14,833 nt of DNA from Firmicutes bacterium UBA7510 (lineage in GTDB: Bacteria > Bacillota > Clostridia > Tissierellales > Sedimentibacteraceae). Position numbers and translations under genes: made by a program. The notes beneath the pieces were generated by a model. That model was given only the letters and a program-made list of their open reading frames with translations. It searched no databases and had not been told where the DNA came from. Location: the NCBI GenBank assembly GCA_002479485.1, contig DLNM01000008.1, positions 1-14,833 on the forward strand, given 5' to 3'. This document shows, one piece after another, positions 1 to 6,470 of this stretch; the stretch's first letter is position 1, and each line of letters opens with the position of its first letter.

Positions 1-134
1 GACTTTCACAGAACTGTTTTTTCGCTTTGCAGTCTTTCGACTGCTGAAACTAAAGGTTGTTCTTATGCTGTTTTATTGTCTAAGGTTCGTTTTTAACTTC
101 TTTTATTTTTTTTATTCACACTGTCTCTTGACAG
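1..134 (-). other. putative rRNA operon leader (5' part, runs off left edge)
   Basis: This is the DNA transcribed leftward from the promoter array just to its right. The minus strand contains GAACCTTAGACAATAAAACAG at about 69-89, resembling the antiterminator-like motif found ahead of 16S genes in Clostridia. It also has a perfect 6-bp hairpin at 29-44 (GCAGTC, GAAA loop, GACTGC), a GNRA tetraloop expected in a stable RNA leader. No mature rRNA sequence is visible, so assignment to an rRNA operon, rather than another stable RNA, is an inference from the promoters and the leader. Confidence 0.5.
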
Positions 135-141
135 CTTGATT

Positions 142-170
142 ATTCTATCACATCGGTTTTTCGATGTCAA
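142..170 (-). promoter_or_regulatory. sigma-A promoter, most proximal of tandem array
   Basis: On the minus strand, -35 TTGACA (165-170) and -10 TAGAAT (142-147) are separated by exactly 17 bp. A TG one base ahead of the -10 makes it an extended -10. Long A/T tracts directly upstream resemble an UP element. Transcription would start near 135 and run left into the putative rRNA leader. Confidence 0.85.
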
Positions 171-240
171 GAAGTTTTTTAATTTTTTTTACTTTATTTT
201 TTCTGTCTCTTTTGTTTAACTGTCTCTTGACAGCTTGACT

Positions 241-269
241 ATCTTATCATGTCGAAGCTTGTCTGTCAA
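241..269 (-). promoter_or_regulatory. sigma-A promoter, second of tandem array
   Basis: The minus strand has TTGACA (264-269), a 17-bp spacer and TAAGAT (241-246), with an extended TG ahead of the -10. It lies 99 bp upstream of the proximal promoter. The DNA after the -10 is nearly the same as in that copy, so the promoter and start of transcript are duplicated together. Confidence 0.82.
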
Positions 270-338
270 GTAGTTTTTTATATCTTTTTTAAAACTTTTT
301 TCTTTTGTTCTTTACTGTCTTTCTCAGACAGCTTGACT

Positions 339-367
339 ATCTTACCACAGCTAATTTAATATGTCAA
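339..367 (-). promoter_or_regulatory. sigma-A promoter, third of tandem array
   Basis: The minus strand has TTGACA (362-367), a 17-bp spacer and TAAGAT (339-344), again with a TG extended -10. It is 98 bp upstream of the second copy and is followed by the same initial transcribed sequence, with a slightly longer hairpin. Confidence 0.82.
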
Positions 368-381
368 CCAATAAAACAATT

Positions 382-411
382 TTTTTATCAATTAATATCT
401 AACAATGTCAA
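382..411 (-). promoter_or_regulatory. weak or degenerate promoter in the array
   Basis: A perfect -35 TTGACA (406-411) on the minus strand is followed after 18 bp by a poor -10, TAAAAA (382-387), with TG ahead of it. It breaks the 98-bp spacing and lacks the repeated start region, so it may be a weak promoter or a decayed copy. Confidence 0.35.
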
Positions 412-445
412 TTGCAGTGTAACCTATTGTACTAGCGACTTATTT

Positions 446-474
446 AATTTACCATATCTTTTGCCTTTTGTCAA
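446..474 (-). promoter_or_regulatory. possible upstream promoter of the array
   Basis: The minus strand has TTGACA (469-474), a 17-bp spacer and TAAATT (446-451), with TG one base ahead of the -10. The -35 and spacing are consensus and the -10 matches four of six. It lies 45 bp past the stop of the acetyltransferase gene and faces left like the others. Confidence 0.5.
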
Positions 475-518
475 TCCATAAATTTACCTTTTTTTTAAAA
501 GGAATATTACTAAATGTA

Positions 519-1058
519 TTAATATTTAAATATATTCTTAATAATACTGTAACTACTCGTCGCTTTATAAAATGCAACTCTAGAGCCACTAAAATAGCCA
601 TAACCATCAAAATCAAGACCTATGTTTTCTAAGGACTTCATAGATTTTTCATTTTCAGGTATAGCCATTGCTACAATTTCGTCTAAACCTAACCTTTTAA
701 ATGCGTATTGTATTAATGCCTTGCCAGTTTCCGTAGCATATCCATTTCCCCAATACTCTGGCATTAATCTAATTCCTATCTCTACTTTATCTAATTCTTC
801 CAAATATCTAAATCCTGTGATTCCAATAAATTTTCCATTTTCTCGTAAAACAACTGCCCAAGTATCAATACCAGTTCCATCTTTATACTTATCTATATGC
901 TTTCTAAGACTTTCTTTACATTCGTAAAATGAAGAATTACGCATATTAGGTATATACTTTCTAACCATAGGATTTCTTTCTAAGTTATAATAATCATCTA
1001 TATCATTTAGATTAAATTCTCTAAATATTAGTCTATTTGTTATTACTCTTTCATTCAC
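519..1058 (-). CDS. GNAT-family N-acetyltransferase (RimJ/RimL-like)
   Basis: This 179-aa protein is a cytoplasmic Gcn5-related acetyltransferase that should move an acetyl group from acetyl-CoA to an amine. The N-terminus TNRLIFREF (8-15) is the usual opening of the RimJ/RimL-type subgroup. The acetyl-CoA pyrophosphate-binding loop is WGNGYATE (103-110) after the strand EIGIRLMPEY. Near the C-terminus NEKSMKSLENIGL (136-148) matches the conserved N..S....E..G segment. The length is normal for the family. The substrate cannot be told from sequence; protein N-termini, amino acids and drugs are all possible. The ribosome binding site is weak (GTAGG about 11 bases before the ATG), and I see no convincing promoter or terminator of its own, so it may be read through from splB and into the rRNA promoter region. 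Confidence 0.85.
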   Translation of the reverse strand: MNERVITNRLIFREFNLNDIDDYYNLERNPMVRKYIPNMRNSSFYECKESLRKHIDKYKDGTGIDTWAVVLRENGKFIGITGFRYLEELDKVEIGIRLMPEYWGNGYATETGKALIQYAFKRLGLDEIVAMAIPENEKSMKSLENIGLDFDGYGYFSGSRVAFYKATSSYSIIKNIFKY

Positions 1059-1173
1059 AATATATAACCTACTTTCTTTTTTGTCTTTAATAATACTTAG
1101 TTATATATTATGTTATTTATCGAATTTTGACATTTTAAGTCTAATATTTAATGATAAATATACACAAGAATAT

Positions 1174-2169
1174 TTAAACAATATAAAGTATGCGCATCTG
1201 AGGTAATTTTTTATTAAGTTCGTCTCTTAAAAACTGTTCGCCATCAACACGAAGCTCAGTTTTATAACAATATTTGCCCATACCTCTACCTTTCATAGTT
1301 GTTTTATCTAATAAATTAATAGCATTTGGGAAAGCCTCTTGATTAATTGCATTATGAATGAAGCTATAAGTCATAAATATTATTTCTAAAAAGGCTTCTT
1401 TTTTTACCTTTTCTGATAACTCATCTACCAACTGTTCTATCAATTTAGAATATAGGAATTTCCAATCATCTAAAAGTATAACTGGTGCAATTAGTATTCC
1501 TACTTTATAACCTGCATCACATAGCTTATTAATAGCTATAATTCTATTTTTTAATGTCGAAGTGCCAAATTCTACTTTTTTTATAATAAATTCTGGATTA
1601 ACACTTACTCTTACAATTATTTTTCCATTATGATTTAAAGGTAATAATGGATCAACCATATCAAATTTTGTAGGAAAAGTTAATAAACCTTTTTTACTAT
1701 TTCTAAAATGTTCAATTGTCCATACAAGATTATCTGTTATTGTATTTTCTAAAATCAAATCACTATTACTACCAATTTCAAATGTTAAGTCTCTTTCTGC
1801 TTTATTGGCAGTCCTAGTTATCTTATCAAGCATCTGCTCTCTATTTACAAACAACCTTAAATATGAGCACTTATTATAATTGCACATCAAATAGCAATAT
1901 AAACACATAGCACTGCATCCTGAAGATGTATATGGTACAAGATAATCAGAAACCTTGTGATTTTCTACGTATTTATGTGTTTTTCTAACGCCAACTATTA
2001 GATGTTGCTTCATTTTAGCGAATTCTTTATTGGAATTTGTTCTAAGTTCATCTATTTTATTATGGTTATCAATTTCAATCCATGGAATGTTTTTATATTT
2101 TTCTTTTAGATACTTTCCAAGTTCATAAGTTATAGTTTGTGGCTCATAATAAATTCTATCTGGAAACAT
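1174..2169 (-). CDS. splB: spore photoproduct lyase (radical SAM), clostridial type
   Basis: This 331-aa enzyme reverses the UV thymine dimer of spores (5-thyminyl-5,6-dihydrothymine) on germination, using S-adenosylmethionine and a [4Fe-4S] cluster. The cluster motif CxxxCxxC is at C85, C89 and C92 (GCSAMCLYCYL); Y91 and Y93 match the tyrosines used in the radical relay. The opening RIYYEPQTITYELG, KTHKYV, TKFDMVDPLL (168-176), FGTSTLKNRI and the C-terminal KGRGMGKYCY all follow SplB. Where I recall the Bacillus enzyme having its hydrogen-donor Cys141 (EASCTSD), this protein has EIGSNSD, so Ser134 sits there; extra cysteines C96 and C101 follow the cluster. I chose the ATG at 2169 because AGAGGA lies 5-6 bases upstream and homology starts there. 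The longer TTG-started frame to 2271 runs through a tRNA terminator. No sigma-G promoter was recognised. Confidence 0.88.
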   Translation of the reverse strand: MFPDRIYYEPQTITYELGKYLKEKYKNIPWIEIDNHNKIDELRTNSNKEFAKMKQHLIVGVRKTHKYVENHKVSDYLVPYTSSGCSAMCLYCYLMCNYNKCSYLRLFVNREQMLDKITRTANKAERDLTFEIGSNSDLILENTITDNLVWTIEHFRNSKKGLLTFPTKFDMVDPLLPLNHNGKIIVRVSVNPEFIIKKVEFGTSTLKNRIIAINKLCDAGYKVGILIAPVILLDDWKFLYSKLIEQLVDELSEKVKKEAFLEIIFMTYSFIHNAINQEAFPNAINLLDKTTMKGRGMGKYCYKTELRVDGEQFLRDELNKKLPQMRILYIV

Positions 2170-2230
2170 AATTATCCTCTTTTTAATAAGTTTTATATTT
2201 ATCTTTTCCAAACAGTTAATTATTATTACA

Positions 2231-2272
2231 TAAAAAAAGAAGTCACACATAGATTTAATGTCTACATGCAAC
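2231..2272 (-). terminator. rho-independent terminator of the tRNA-Leu unit
   Basis: On the minus strand, CATGTAGA (2261-2268) pairs with TCTATGTG (2246-2253) through eight pairs including G-U, with loop CATTAAA. Weaker outer pairs extend the stem. About five bases later comes a run of eight T (2231-2239). It lies 10-50 bp after the second-transcribed tRNA and before splB, so it would separate tRNA transcripts from splB mRNA. Confidence 0.6.
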
Positions 2273-2282
2273 CTCTTATAAG

Positions 2283-2365
2283 TGGTACGGGTAGAGGGAC
2301 TTGAACCCCCACGGTCACCCGCTAGATCCTAAGTCTAGTGCGTCTGCCAATTCCGCCATACCCGC
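2283..2365 (-). tRNA. tRNA-Leu (anticodon UAG), copy transcribed second
   Basis: The gene is 83 bases including an encoded CCA. The acceptor stem GCGGGTA pairs with TACCCGT (first pair G-U). The anticodon stem CTAGA/TCTAG encloses CTTAGGA, giving anticodon UAG, which reads CUA and other CUN codons. The T arm is GGGGG-TTCAAGT-CCCTC, and the 11-base variable arm is consistent with a class II leucine tRNA. It is identical base for base to the neighbouring copy at 2396-2478. Confidence 0.96.
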
Positions 2366-2395
2366 AAAATATGTTGTTACAATATTAAATTTTAA

Positions 2396-2478
2396 TGGTA
2401 CGGGTAGAGGGACTTGAACCCCCACGGTCACCCGCTAGATCCTAAGTCTAGTGCGTCTGCCAATTCCGCCATACCCGC
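2396..2478 (-). tRNA. tRNA-Leu (anticodon UAG), copy transcribed first
   Basis: This is an exact 83-base duplicate of the tRNA at 2283-2365, with the same UAG anticodon, variable arm and encoded CCA. The two are separated by 30 bp of AT-rich spacer. This copy is nearest the consensus promoter at 2514-2542, so both are probably made from one precursor. Confidence 0.96.
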
Positions 2479-2513
2479 ACAACTAATATGTTTATCTCGT
2501 AACGACAAAACTT

Positions 2514-2542
2514 ATTATACGTAATTTAGTGTCTTATGTCAA
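2514..2542 (-). promoter_or_regulatory. consensus sigma-A promoter for the tRNA-Leu pair
   Basis: The minus strand has TTGACA (2537-2542), 17 bp, and TATAAT (2514-2519), all consensus. Transcription would begin near 2507, about 28 bp before the first tRNA. The rest of the 2479-2828 gap holds only the mmdB terminator (2750-2781); I see nothing else with support in 2543-2749. Confidence 0.9.
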
Positions 2543-2749
2543 TACTTTTTTTAATATTTTTTAATAGTTAAATTATGGCATTCTAAACCAGAATAATAAA
2601 TATTAAAATCCCAGCATAAATAATCAAAATATAATATGCATAACCTTATAAAATACCCATTATTTCATAACATGTGATATTAATTTTTTAACATCATATA
2701 CATTACTCTATACTTGAGGAAAATAAAATTCACACTAAAATTCTTAATA

Positions 2750-2781
2750 AATAAAAAGGCAAGGGACAGAAATCCCTCACC
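2750..2781 (-). terminator. rho-independent terminator of the mmd operon
   Basis: Downstream of mmdB, minus-strand GGTGAGGGA (2773-2781) pairs with TCCCTTGCC (2758-2766) over nine pairs including two G-U, with loop TTTCTG, then TTTTTATTT. Just 5' of the stem, overlapping its first bases, is AGTGTAGG, also found in the alaX terminator at 6613-6684. Confidence 0.88.
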
Positions 2782-2828
2782 TACACTTCCCTATTAGACA
2801 ACGCTATAAAGGAAATTTATTTATATTT

Positions 2829-3989
2829 TTAACTAAAGAACATTAATAATACACCAGCTGCTACTGCTGATCCTATAACACCTGCAACGTTTGGTCCCAT
2901 TGCATGCATAAGTAGGAAGTTTGCTGGATTGTATTTTTGTCCTTCTTTTTGAACAACTCTCGCTGCCATTGGAACTGCTGATACTCCTGCTGCTCCAATA
3001 AGTGGATTAATTTTTCCTTTGGTAGCTTTACACATAATTTTACCAAATATAACCCCTGCCGCTGTACCAATACAAAATGCTACAAGTCCTAAAGCAATAA
3101 TTTTAAGTGTTTCTACTCTTAAAAACATCTCTGCACTTGCTTTAGCTCCTACTGTAAGTCCTAATAATATTGAAACTATGTACATCAAAGAATTCTGAAT
3201 TGTATCTGCTAGTTTTGGAACCATGCCTGATTCTTTTATAAGGTTTCCAAGCATTAACATACCGATTAAAGCTCCTGCTGATGGTAATAATAATACTGTA
3301 ATTATTGTTACTATTATTGGGAACAATATTTTTTCAGTTTTACTAACATGTCTTAATTGCTCCATCTTTATTGCTCTTTCTTTTTCAGTAGTTAATAACT
3401 TCATAATTGGTGGTTGAATAATTGGAACCAATGCCATATATGAATATGCTGCTATTGCAATTGACGGTAATAAATCCTTAGCTAGCTTTGATGTTAAATA
3501 TAAAGCTGTAGGTCCGTCTGCTCCACCTATAATACCTATTGATGCTGCTTCTGGTCCAGTAAATCCTAATAAAATTGCACCTACAAATGTAAAGAAAATA
3601 CCAAATTGTGCAGCTGCTCCTAAAAGTAAACTTCTAGGATTAGCTATTAATGGACCAAAATCAGTTCCAGCTCCTATACATAGGAAAATCAATGGTGGAT
3701 AAATACCTAAATCAGTACCCTGATACAAATAGTATAAAAGCCCTCCATTTTGTCCAGCCTCAGGATGACTCATAAGACCTGCCAATGGAAGGTTTACCAA
3801 TAACATACCAAAAGCTATCGGTATTAATAAGTATGGCTCGTACCCTTTTTTAATAGCTAAATATAAGAATAAGCAAGCAATACCTATCATAATTAACTCT
3901 CCAGGCAAATTAACACCGAAAAGTTCAGTATTACATTTAATTAATTCAGAGAATCCAGTACTTTCCCAGAATTTTATCAATAACTCCAT
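2829..3989 (-). CDS. mmdB: Na+-translocating decarboxylase beta subunit (methylmalonyl-CoA decarboxylase type)
   Basis: This 386-aa integral membrane protein decarboxylates carboxybiotin carried by MmdC and couples this to Na+ export. The hallmark GGADGPTALYLTSK is at 155-168; Asp158 corresponds to the Asp of the GGADGPT motif implicated in Na+ binding in oxaloacetate decarboxylase OadB. The second conserved block GAAGVSAVPMAARVVQ (332-347) and the C-terminal NFLLMHAMGPNVAGVIGSAVAAG (357-379) are also intact. Hydrophobic segments cover nearly the whole chain, with a charged loop near 200-220 (TEKERAIKMEQLRHVSKTEK). The start has GGGAGG ten bases upstream. It is the last gene of the operon, 25 bp after mmdC. 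Beta subunits of oxaloacetate, methylmalonyl-CoA and glutaconyl-CoA decarboxylases are very alike, so the substrate comes from mmdA. Confidence 0.93.
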   Translation of the reverse strand: MELLIKFWESTGFSELIKCNTELFGVNLPGELIMIGIACLFLYLAIKKGYEPYLLIPIAFGMLLVNLPLAGLMSHPEAGQNGGLLYYLYQGTDLGIYPPLIFLCIGAGTDFGPLIANPRSLLLGAAAQFGIFFTFVGAILLGFTGPEAASIGIIGGADGPTALYLTSKLAKDLLPSIAIAAYSYMALVPIIQPPIMKLLTTEKERAIKMEQLRHVSKTEKILFPIIVTIITVLLLPSAGALIGMLMLGNLIKESGMVPKLADTIQNSLMYIVSILLGLTVGAKASAEMFLRVETLKIIALGLVAFCIGTAAGVIFGKIMCKATKGKINPLIGAAGVSAVPMAARVVQKEGQKYNPANFLLMHAMGPNVAGVIGSAVAAGVLLMFFS

Positions 3990-4014
3990 TAAAATGATAC
4001 CTCCCTCTCTATAA

Positions 4015-4419
4015 TTATCCTATTGTAACCAATGCATCACCTGTACTAACGGCTGCTCCCTTACTTGTATGAATTTTTACTATTTTTCCATCTGATGGCG
4101 CTACTATTTCATTTTCCATTTTCATTGCTTCTAATATTACTAAAATGTCTCCTGCCTTTACAGCTTGACCTTCTGTAACTTTAATATCTAAAATTGTTCC
4201 AGGCATTGGTGCTGACATTGCTCCCGCAACTGGCGCAGATGATGCTGGTGCAGCAGCTGGTGCGCTTGGCGCTGGTTGTGCTACCGGTGCTGGTGCTACT
4301 GGAGCTGGTGCCGCTTGAGCAGCTGGTGCTGGTGCAAATGAAGGTGCGCTAAAACCACCAACTTCTTCTACTTCTACTTGATACATTTTTCCATTTACAT
4401 TTATATTGTATTTTTTCAT
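4015..4419 (-). CDS. mmdC: biotin carrier (gamma) subunit of the Na+-pumping decarboxylase
   Basis: This 134-aa protein carries the carboxyl group from the soluble carboxyltransferase MmdA to the membrane subunit MmdB. The C-terminal half (about 68-134) is a biotinyl domain with EAMKMENEIVAPSDG; Lys100 in AMKM is the biotin attachment site. A flexible Ala/Pro linker (about 23-66, repeated AP and APAP units) precedes it, as usual in this subunit, allowing the biotin arm to swing between partners. The linker DNA is noticeably more G+C-rich than its surroundings because of Ala and Pro codons. The N-terminal strand MKKYNINVNGKMYQVEVEE is typical of the family. The ribosome binding site TAGGAGGAATATGAA precedes the ATG. 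The gap from mmdD holds two hairpins. Confidence 0.95.
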   Translation of the reverse strand: MKKYNINVNGKMYQVEVEEVGGFSAPSFAPAPAAQAAPAPVAPAPVAQPAPSAPAAAPASSAPVAGAMSAPMPGTILDIKVTEGQAVKAGDILVILEAMKMENEIVAPSDGKIVKIHTSKGAAVSTGDALVTIG

Positions 4420-4450
4420 TTCATATTCCTCCTATTCTTAACCTCTTATT

Positions 4451-4470
4451 ATGCCACGATGTGGCATCGT
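4451..4470 (-). repeat. overlapping alternative hairpins in the mmdD-mmdC gap
   Basis: The plus strand carries a perfect 7-bp hairpin, ATGCCAC-GAT-GTGGCAT (4451-4467), overlapping a perfect 6-bp one, ACGATG-TGG-CATCGT (4456-4470). Only one can form at a time. No T run follows in the direction of transcription, so it is not a simple terminator. It lies about 30 bp ahead of the mmdC start. Confidence 0.6.
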
Positions 4471-4497
4471 AAATAATAATGAAAAATCGTTTTTTGT

Positions 4498-4521
4498 AGT
4501 GTGAAGTTCCTTTTTCACACT
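4498..4521 (-). repeat. GTGAA-type hairpin directly after mmdD
   Basis: On the minus strand AGTGTGAA pairs perfectly with TTCACACT over eight base pairs, with loop AAAGGAAC. It starts one base after the mmdD stop codon and is not followed by a T run. Arms and loop closely match the hairpin at 8863-8888; the arms alone match 11919-11946. Confidence 0.7.
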
Positions 4522-4522
4522 A

Positions 4523-4870
4523 TTATCTCATAAGTTCAATTTTACCTGTTTTTGACCATGTTGTATCTAAATCAGGTAGTCTTTTTATATTTCTTACAAC
4601 TAATCCACTTGTATTAGTTCCTGTCATTGCTGCTATAGCTGCTGTAATAACTGCAACTAATTCAGTATCATCTTCCTCAACAACTGTATTTACTACAGGT
4701 TGTGGTGATTGTTGTATTGTTTTTTCAACTGCTTTATTATCTTTTTTGTTAAAAGTTACTCTCATTAAATCTATTAAATAAGAAATAACTAACAATGATA
4801 TAAAAACAACAACCATACTAAATAAAGTTATAACTCCAGCATCTAGCAATGTTATTTTATCTCCAAACAT
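4523..4870 (-). CDS. mmdD: decarboxylase delta/gamma small membrane subunit (OadG family)
   Basis: This 115-aa protein is the small anchor subunit that helps assemble the carboxyltransferase and biotin carrier on the membrane beta subunit. It has one N-terminal membrane helix (about 12-36, VITLFSMVVVFISLLVISYLI), a charged cytoplasmic stretch, a variable linker, and the conserved C-terminal segment ELVAVITAAIAAMTG (70-84) followed by VVRNIKRL and a W near the end. These are the recurrent features of the OadG/MmdD family. It starts 14 bp after mmdA with GAGGTGA as ribosome binding site. Its place between mmdA and mmdC matches the mmd gene order known from Veillonella. Sequence divergence is high in this family, so context supports the call more than identity would. 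Confidence 0.88.
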   Translation of the reverse strand: MFGDKITLLDAGVITLFSMVVVFISLLVISYLIDLMRVTFNKKDNKAVEKTIQQSPQPVVNTVVEEDDTELVAVITAAIAAMTGTNTSGLVVRNIKRLPDLDTTWSKTGKIELMR

Positions 4871-4884
4871 ATAATCACCTCATC

Positions 4885-6432
4885 CTACAATGGAATATTT
4901 CCATGTTTTTTAGAAGGTTTTTGTTCTCTCTTGCCAGCTAGCATATCAAAAGCAGAAATAATTCTTTGTCTTGTATTAGCTGGTTCAATAACATCATCTA
5001 TGTACCCTCTAGCTGCTGCAATATATGGATTTGCTACAGTATTTCTATACTCCGCTATTTTTTCTTTTCTCTTTTCGTTTTTATCTTCTGCAGAATCTAT
5101 ATCTTTTCTAAATATAATATTAGCAGCTCCATCTGGACCCATAACTGCTATTTCTGCTGTTGGCCATGCTAATACAACGTCCGCTCCTAAATCTCTTGAA
5201 CACATTGCTAAATATGAACCACCATAAGCTTTTCTAGTTATAACAGTTACTTTTGGTACAGTAGCTTCACTATAAGCATAAAGCATCTTAGCACCATGTC
5301 TTATAATTCCACCATATTCTTGGTTTGTGCCTGGTAAGAAACCTGGAACGTCAACTAATGTTAATATTGGAACATTAAATGCGTCACATGTTCTAATAAA
5401 TTTTGATGACTTATCTGATGCATTAATATCTAAGCATCCTGCTAATTTATTTGGTTGGTTAGCTATAACTCCAACACTCTTACCATTTATTCTCATAAAT
5501 CCTGTTATGATATTTTCAGCAAAGTATGGTTGATATTCTAAGAATTCACCTCTATCAGCAAGAGTAGATATTACTTGCTTCATATCGTATGCTTTATTTG
5601 GATTCTCAGGAATTATTTCATTTAAAACTGTATCAATTCTATTTAAATCATCCTGTGTATCAAATGCAGGAGCATTTTCTAAGTTGTTTTGTGGTAAAAA
5701 GCTTAATAAATGTTTAATCTTAGCTATACAAGCATCTTCATCACTGTCTAAGAAGTGAGCAACACCGCTTACACTGTTATGTGTCATAGCTCCACCTAAT
5801 TGTTCAGCTGAAACTTTTTCACCAGTAACAGTTTCAATAACTTGTGGGCCAGTTATGAACATTTTACTTGTATTTTCAACCATGAATATAAAATCAGTTA
5901 ATGCTGGAGAATAAACAGCTCCACCTGCACATGGTCCTAAAATTACTGAAATCTGAGGTATAACACCTGAAGCTATAGTATTGTTGTAGAATATTCTACC
6001 GTATCCAGCTAAAGCGTCAACACCTTCTTGTATTCTAGCTCCACCAGAATCGTTAATACCAATTATAGGAGCTCCAACTTTTAATGCAGCCTCTTGTGCC
6101 TTAACTATTTTAGCAGCATGCATTTCTCCTAAAGAACCACCTATAACAGTGAAATCTTGAGCAAATACATATACTAATCTTCCATCAATTGTACCATAGC
6201 CTGTTATAACACCTTCACCTGGTGCAGTTTTCTTTTCCATACCGAAGTTTACACATCTATGCTCAACAAATGCATCCATTTCAACAAAACTATTAGCATC
6301 TAACAACTTTAATATTCTTTCTCTAGCTGTTAATTTTCCACTTTCGTGTTGTTTAGCTATTGCGCTTTCTCCGCCGCCTAATTCTACTTTCTTTCTTCTT
6401 TCTATTAATTCATTAAGTTTATCATTAGACAA
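4885..6432 (-). CDS. mmdA: methylmalonyl-CoA decarboxylase carboxyltransferase (alpha) subunit
   Basis: This 515-aa cytoplasmic subunit removes the carboxyl group of (probably) methylmalonyl-CoA and passes it to biotin on MmdC. Two crotonase-like halves are visible. The N-half has GGSLGEMHAAKIVKAQEAAL (98-117) and NDSGGARIQEGVDALAGYG (127-145). The C-half has DVPGFLPGTNQEYGGIIRHGAKML (361-384), KAYGGSYLAM (401-410) and AVMGPDGAANIIF (429-441). The C-terminus KKHGNIPL is the usual end of this group. Length and motifs fit MmdA and propionyl-CoA carboxylase beta rather than the longer glutaconyl-CoA subunit, but substrate is inferred. The start is TTG at 6432: AGGAGG lies seven bases upstream and there is no nearby in-frame ATG. 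It is first in the operon. No biotin carboxylase accompanies it, which favours a decarboxylase over a carboxylase. Confidence 0.92.
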   Translation of the reverse strand: MSNDKLNELIERRKKVELGGGESAIAKQHESGKLTARERILKLLDANSFVEMDAFVEHRCVNFGMEKKTAPGEGVITGYGTIDGRLVYVFAQDFTVIGGSLGEMHAAKIVKAQEAALKVGAPIIGINDSGGARIQEGVDALAGYGRIFYNNTIASGVIPQISVILGPCAGGAVYSPALTDFIFMVENTSKMFITGPQVIETVTGEKVSAEQLGGAMTHNSVSGVAHFLDSDEDACIAKIKHLLSFLPQNNLENAPAFDTQDDLNRIDTVLNEIIPENPNKAYDMKQVISTLADRGEFLEYQPYFAENIITGFMRINGKSVGVIANQPNKLAGCLDINASDKSSKFIRTCDAFNVPILTLVDVPGFLPGTNQEYGGIIRHGAKMLYAYSEATVPKVTVITRKAYGGSYLAMCSRDLGADVVLAWPTAEIAVMGPDGAANIIFRKDIDSAEDKNEKRKEKIAEYRNTVANPYIAAARGYIDDVIEPANTRQRIISAFDMLAGKREQKPSKKHGNIPL

Positions 6433-6470
6433 TTTATTTACCTCCTGTTACAAAAAATTTTTATTAACCT

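Noticed and set aside
121..370. CRISPR-like array because of regular repeats
   Set aside because: The repeated units are promoters plus start regions about 98 bp apart and diverged, with no constant 25-37 bp repeat, no unique spacers and no cas genes.
481..505. Terminator after the acetyltransferase gene
   Set aside because: CCTTTT/AAAAGG can pair but no T run follows on the minus strand, and the stem is only six pairs.
1127..1155. Plus-strand TTGACA with a weak -10 near 1150
   Set aside because: The -10 is poor (AATGAT) and it would only transcribe antisense into splB; no supporting structure.
2170..2271. 34-residue N-terminal extension of SplB from a TTG start
   Set aside because: This segment is the terminator stem-loop and T run of the tRNA unit, it lacks SplB homology, and the ATG at 2169 has a good ribosome binding site.
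2672..2699. Hairpin with TGATATTAA / TTAACATCA arms in the mmdB-tRNA gap
   Set aside because: The stem is A/T only apart from a few pairs, has no T run after it, and lies beyond the clear mmd terminator; chance is likely in such AT-rich DNA.
4442..4520. Short frame starting GTG in the hairpin after mmdD (MKKELHTT...)
   Set aside because: The start lies inside the hairpin stem without a ribosome binding site, and similar MKK frames arise from each hairpin of this type, so they look like by-products of the repeat.
4931..5227. Plus-strand frames opposite mmdA and other confirmed genes
   Set aside because: They are shadows on the opposite strand without ribosome binding sites or recognisable products.
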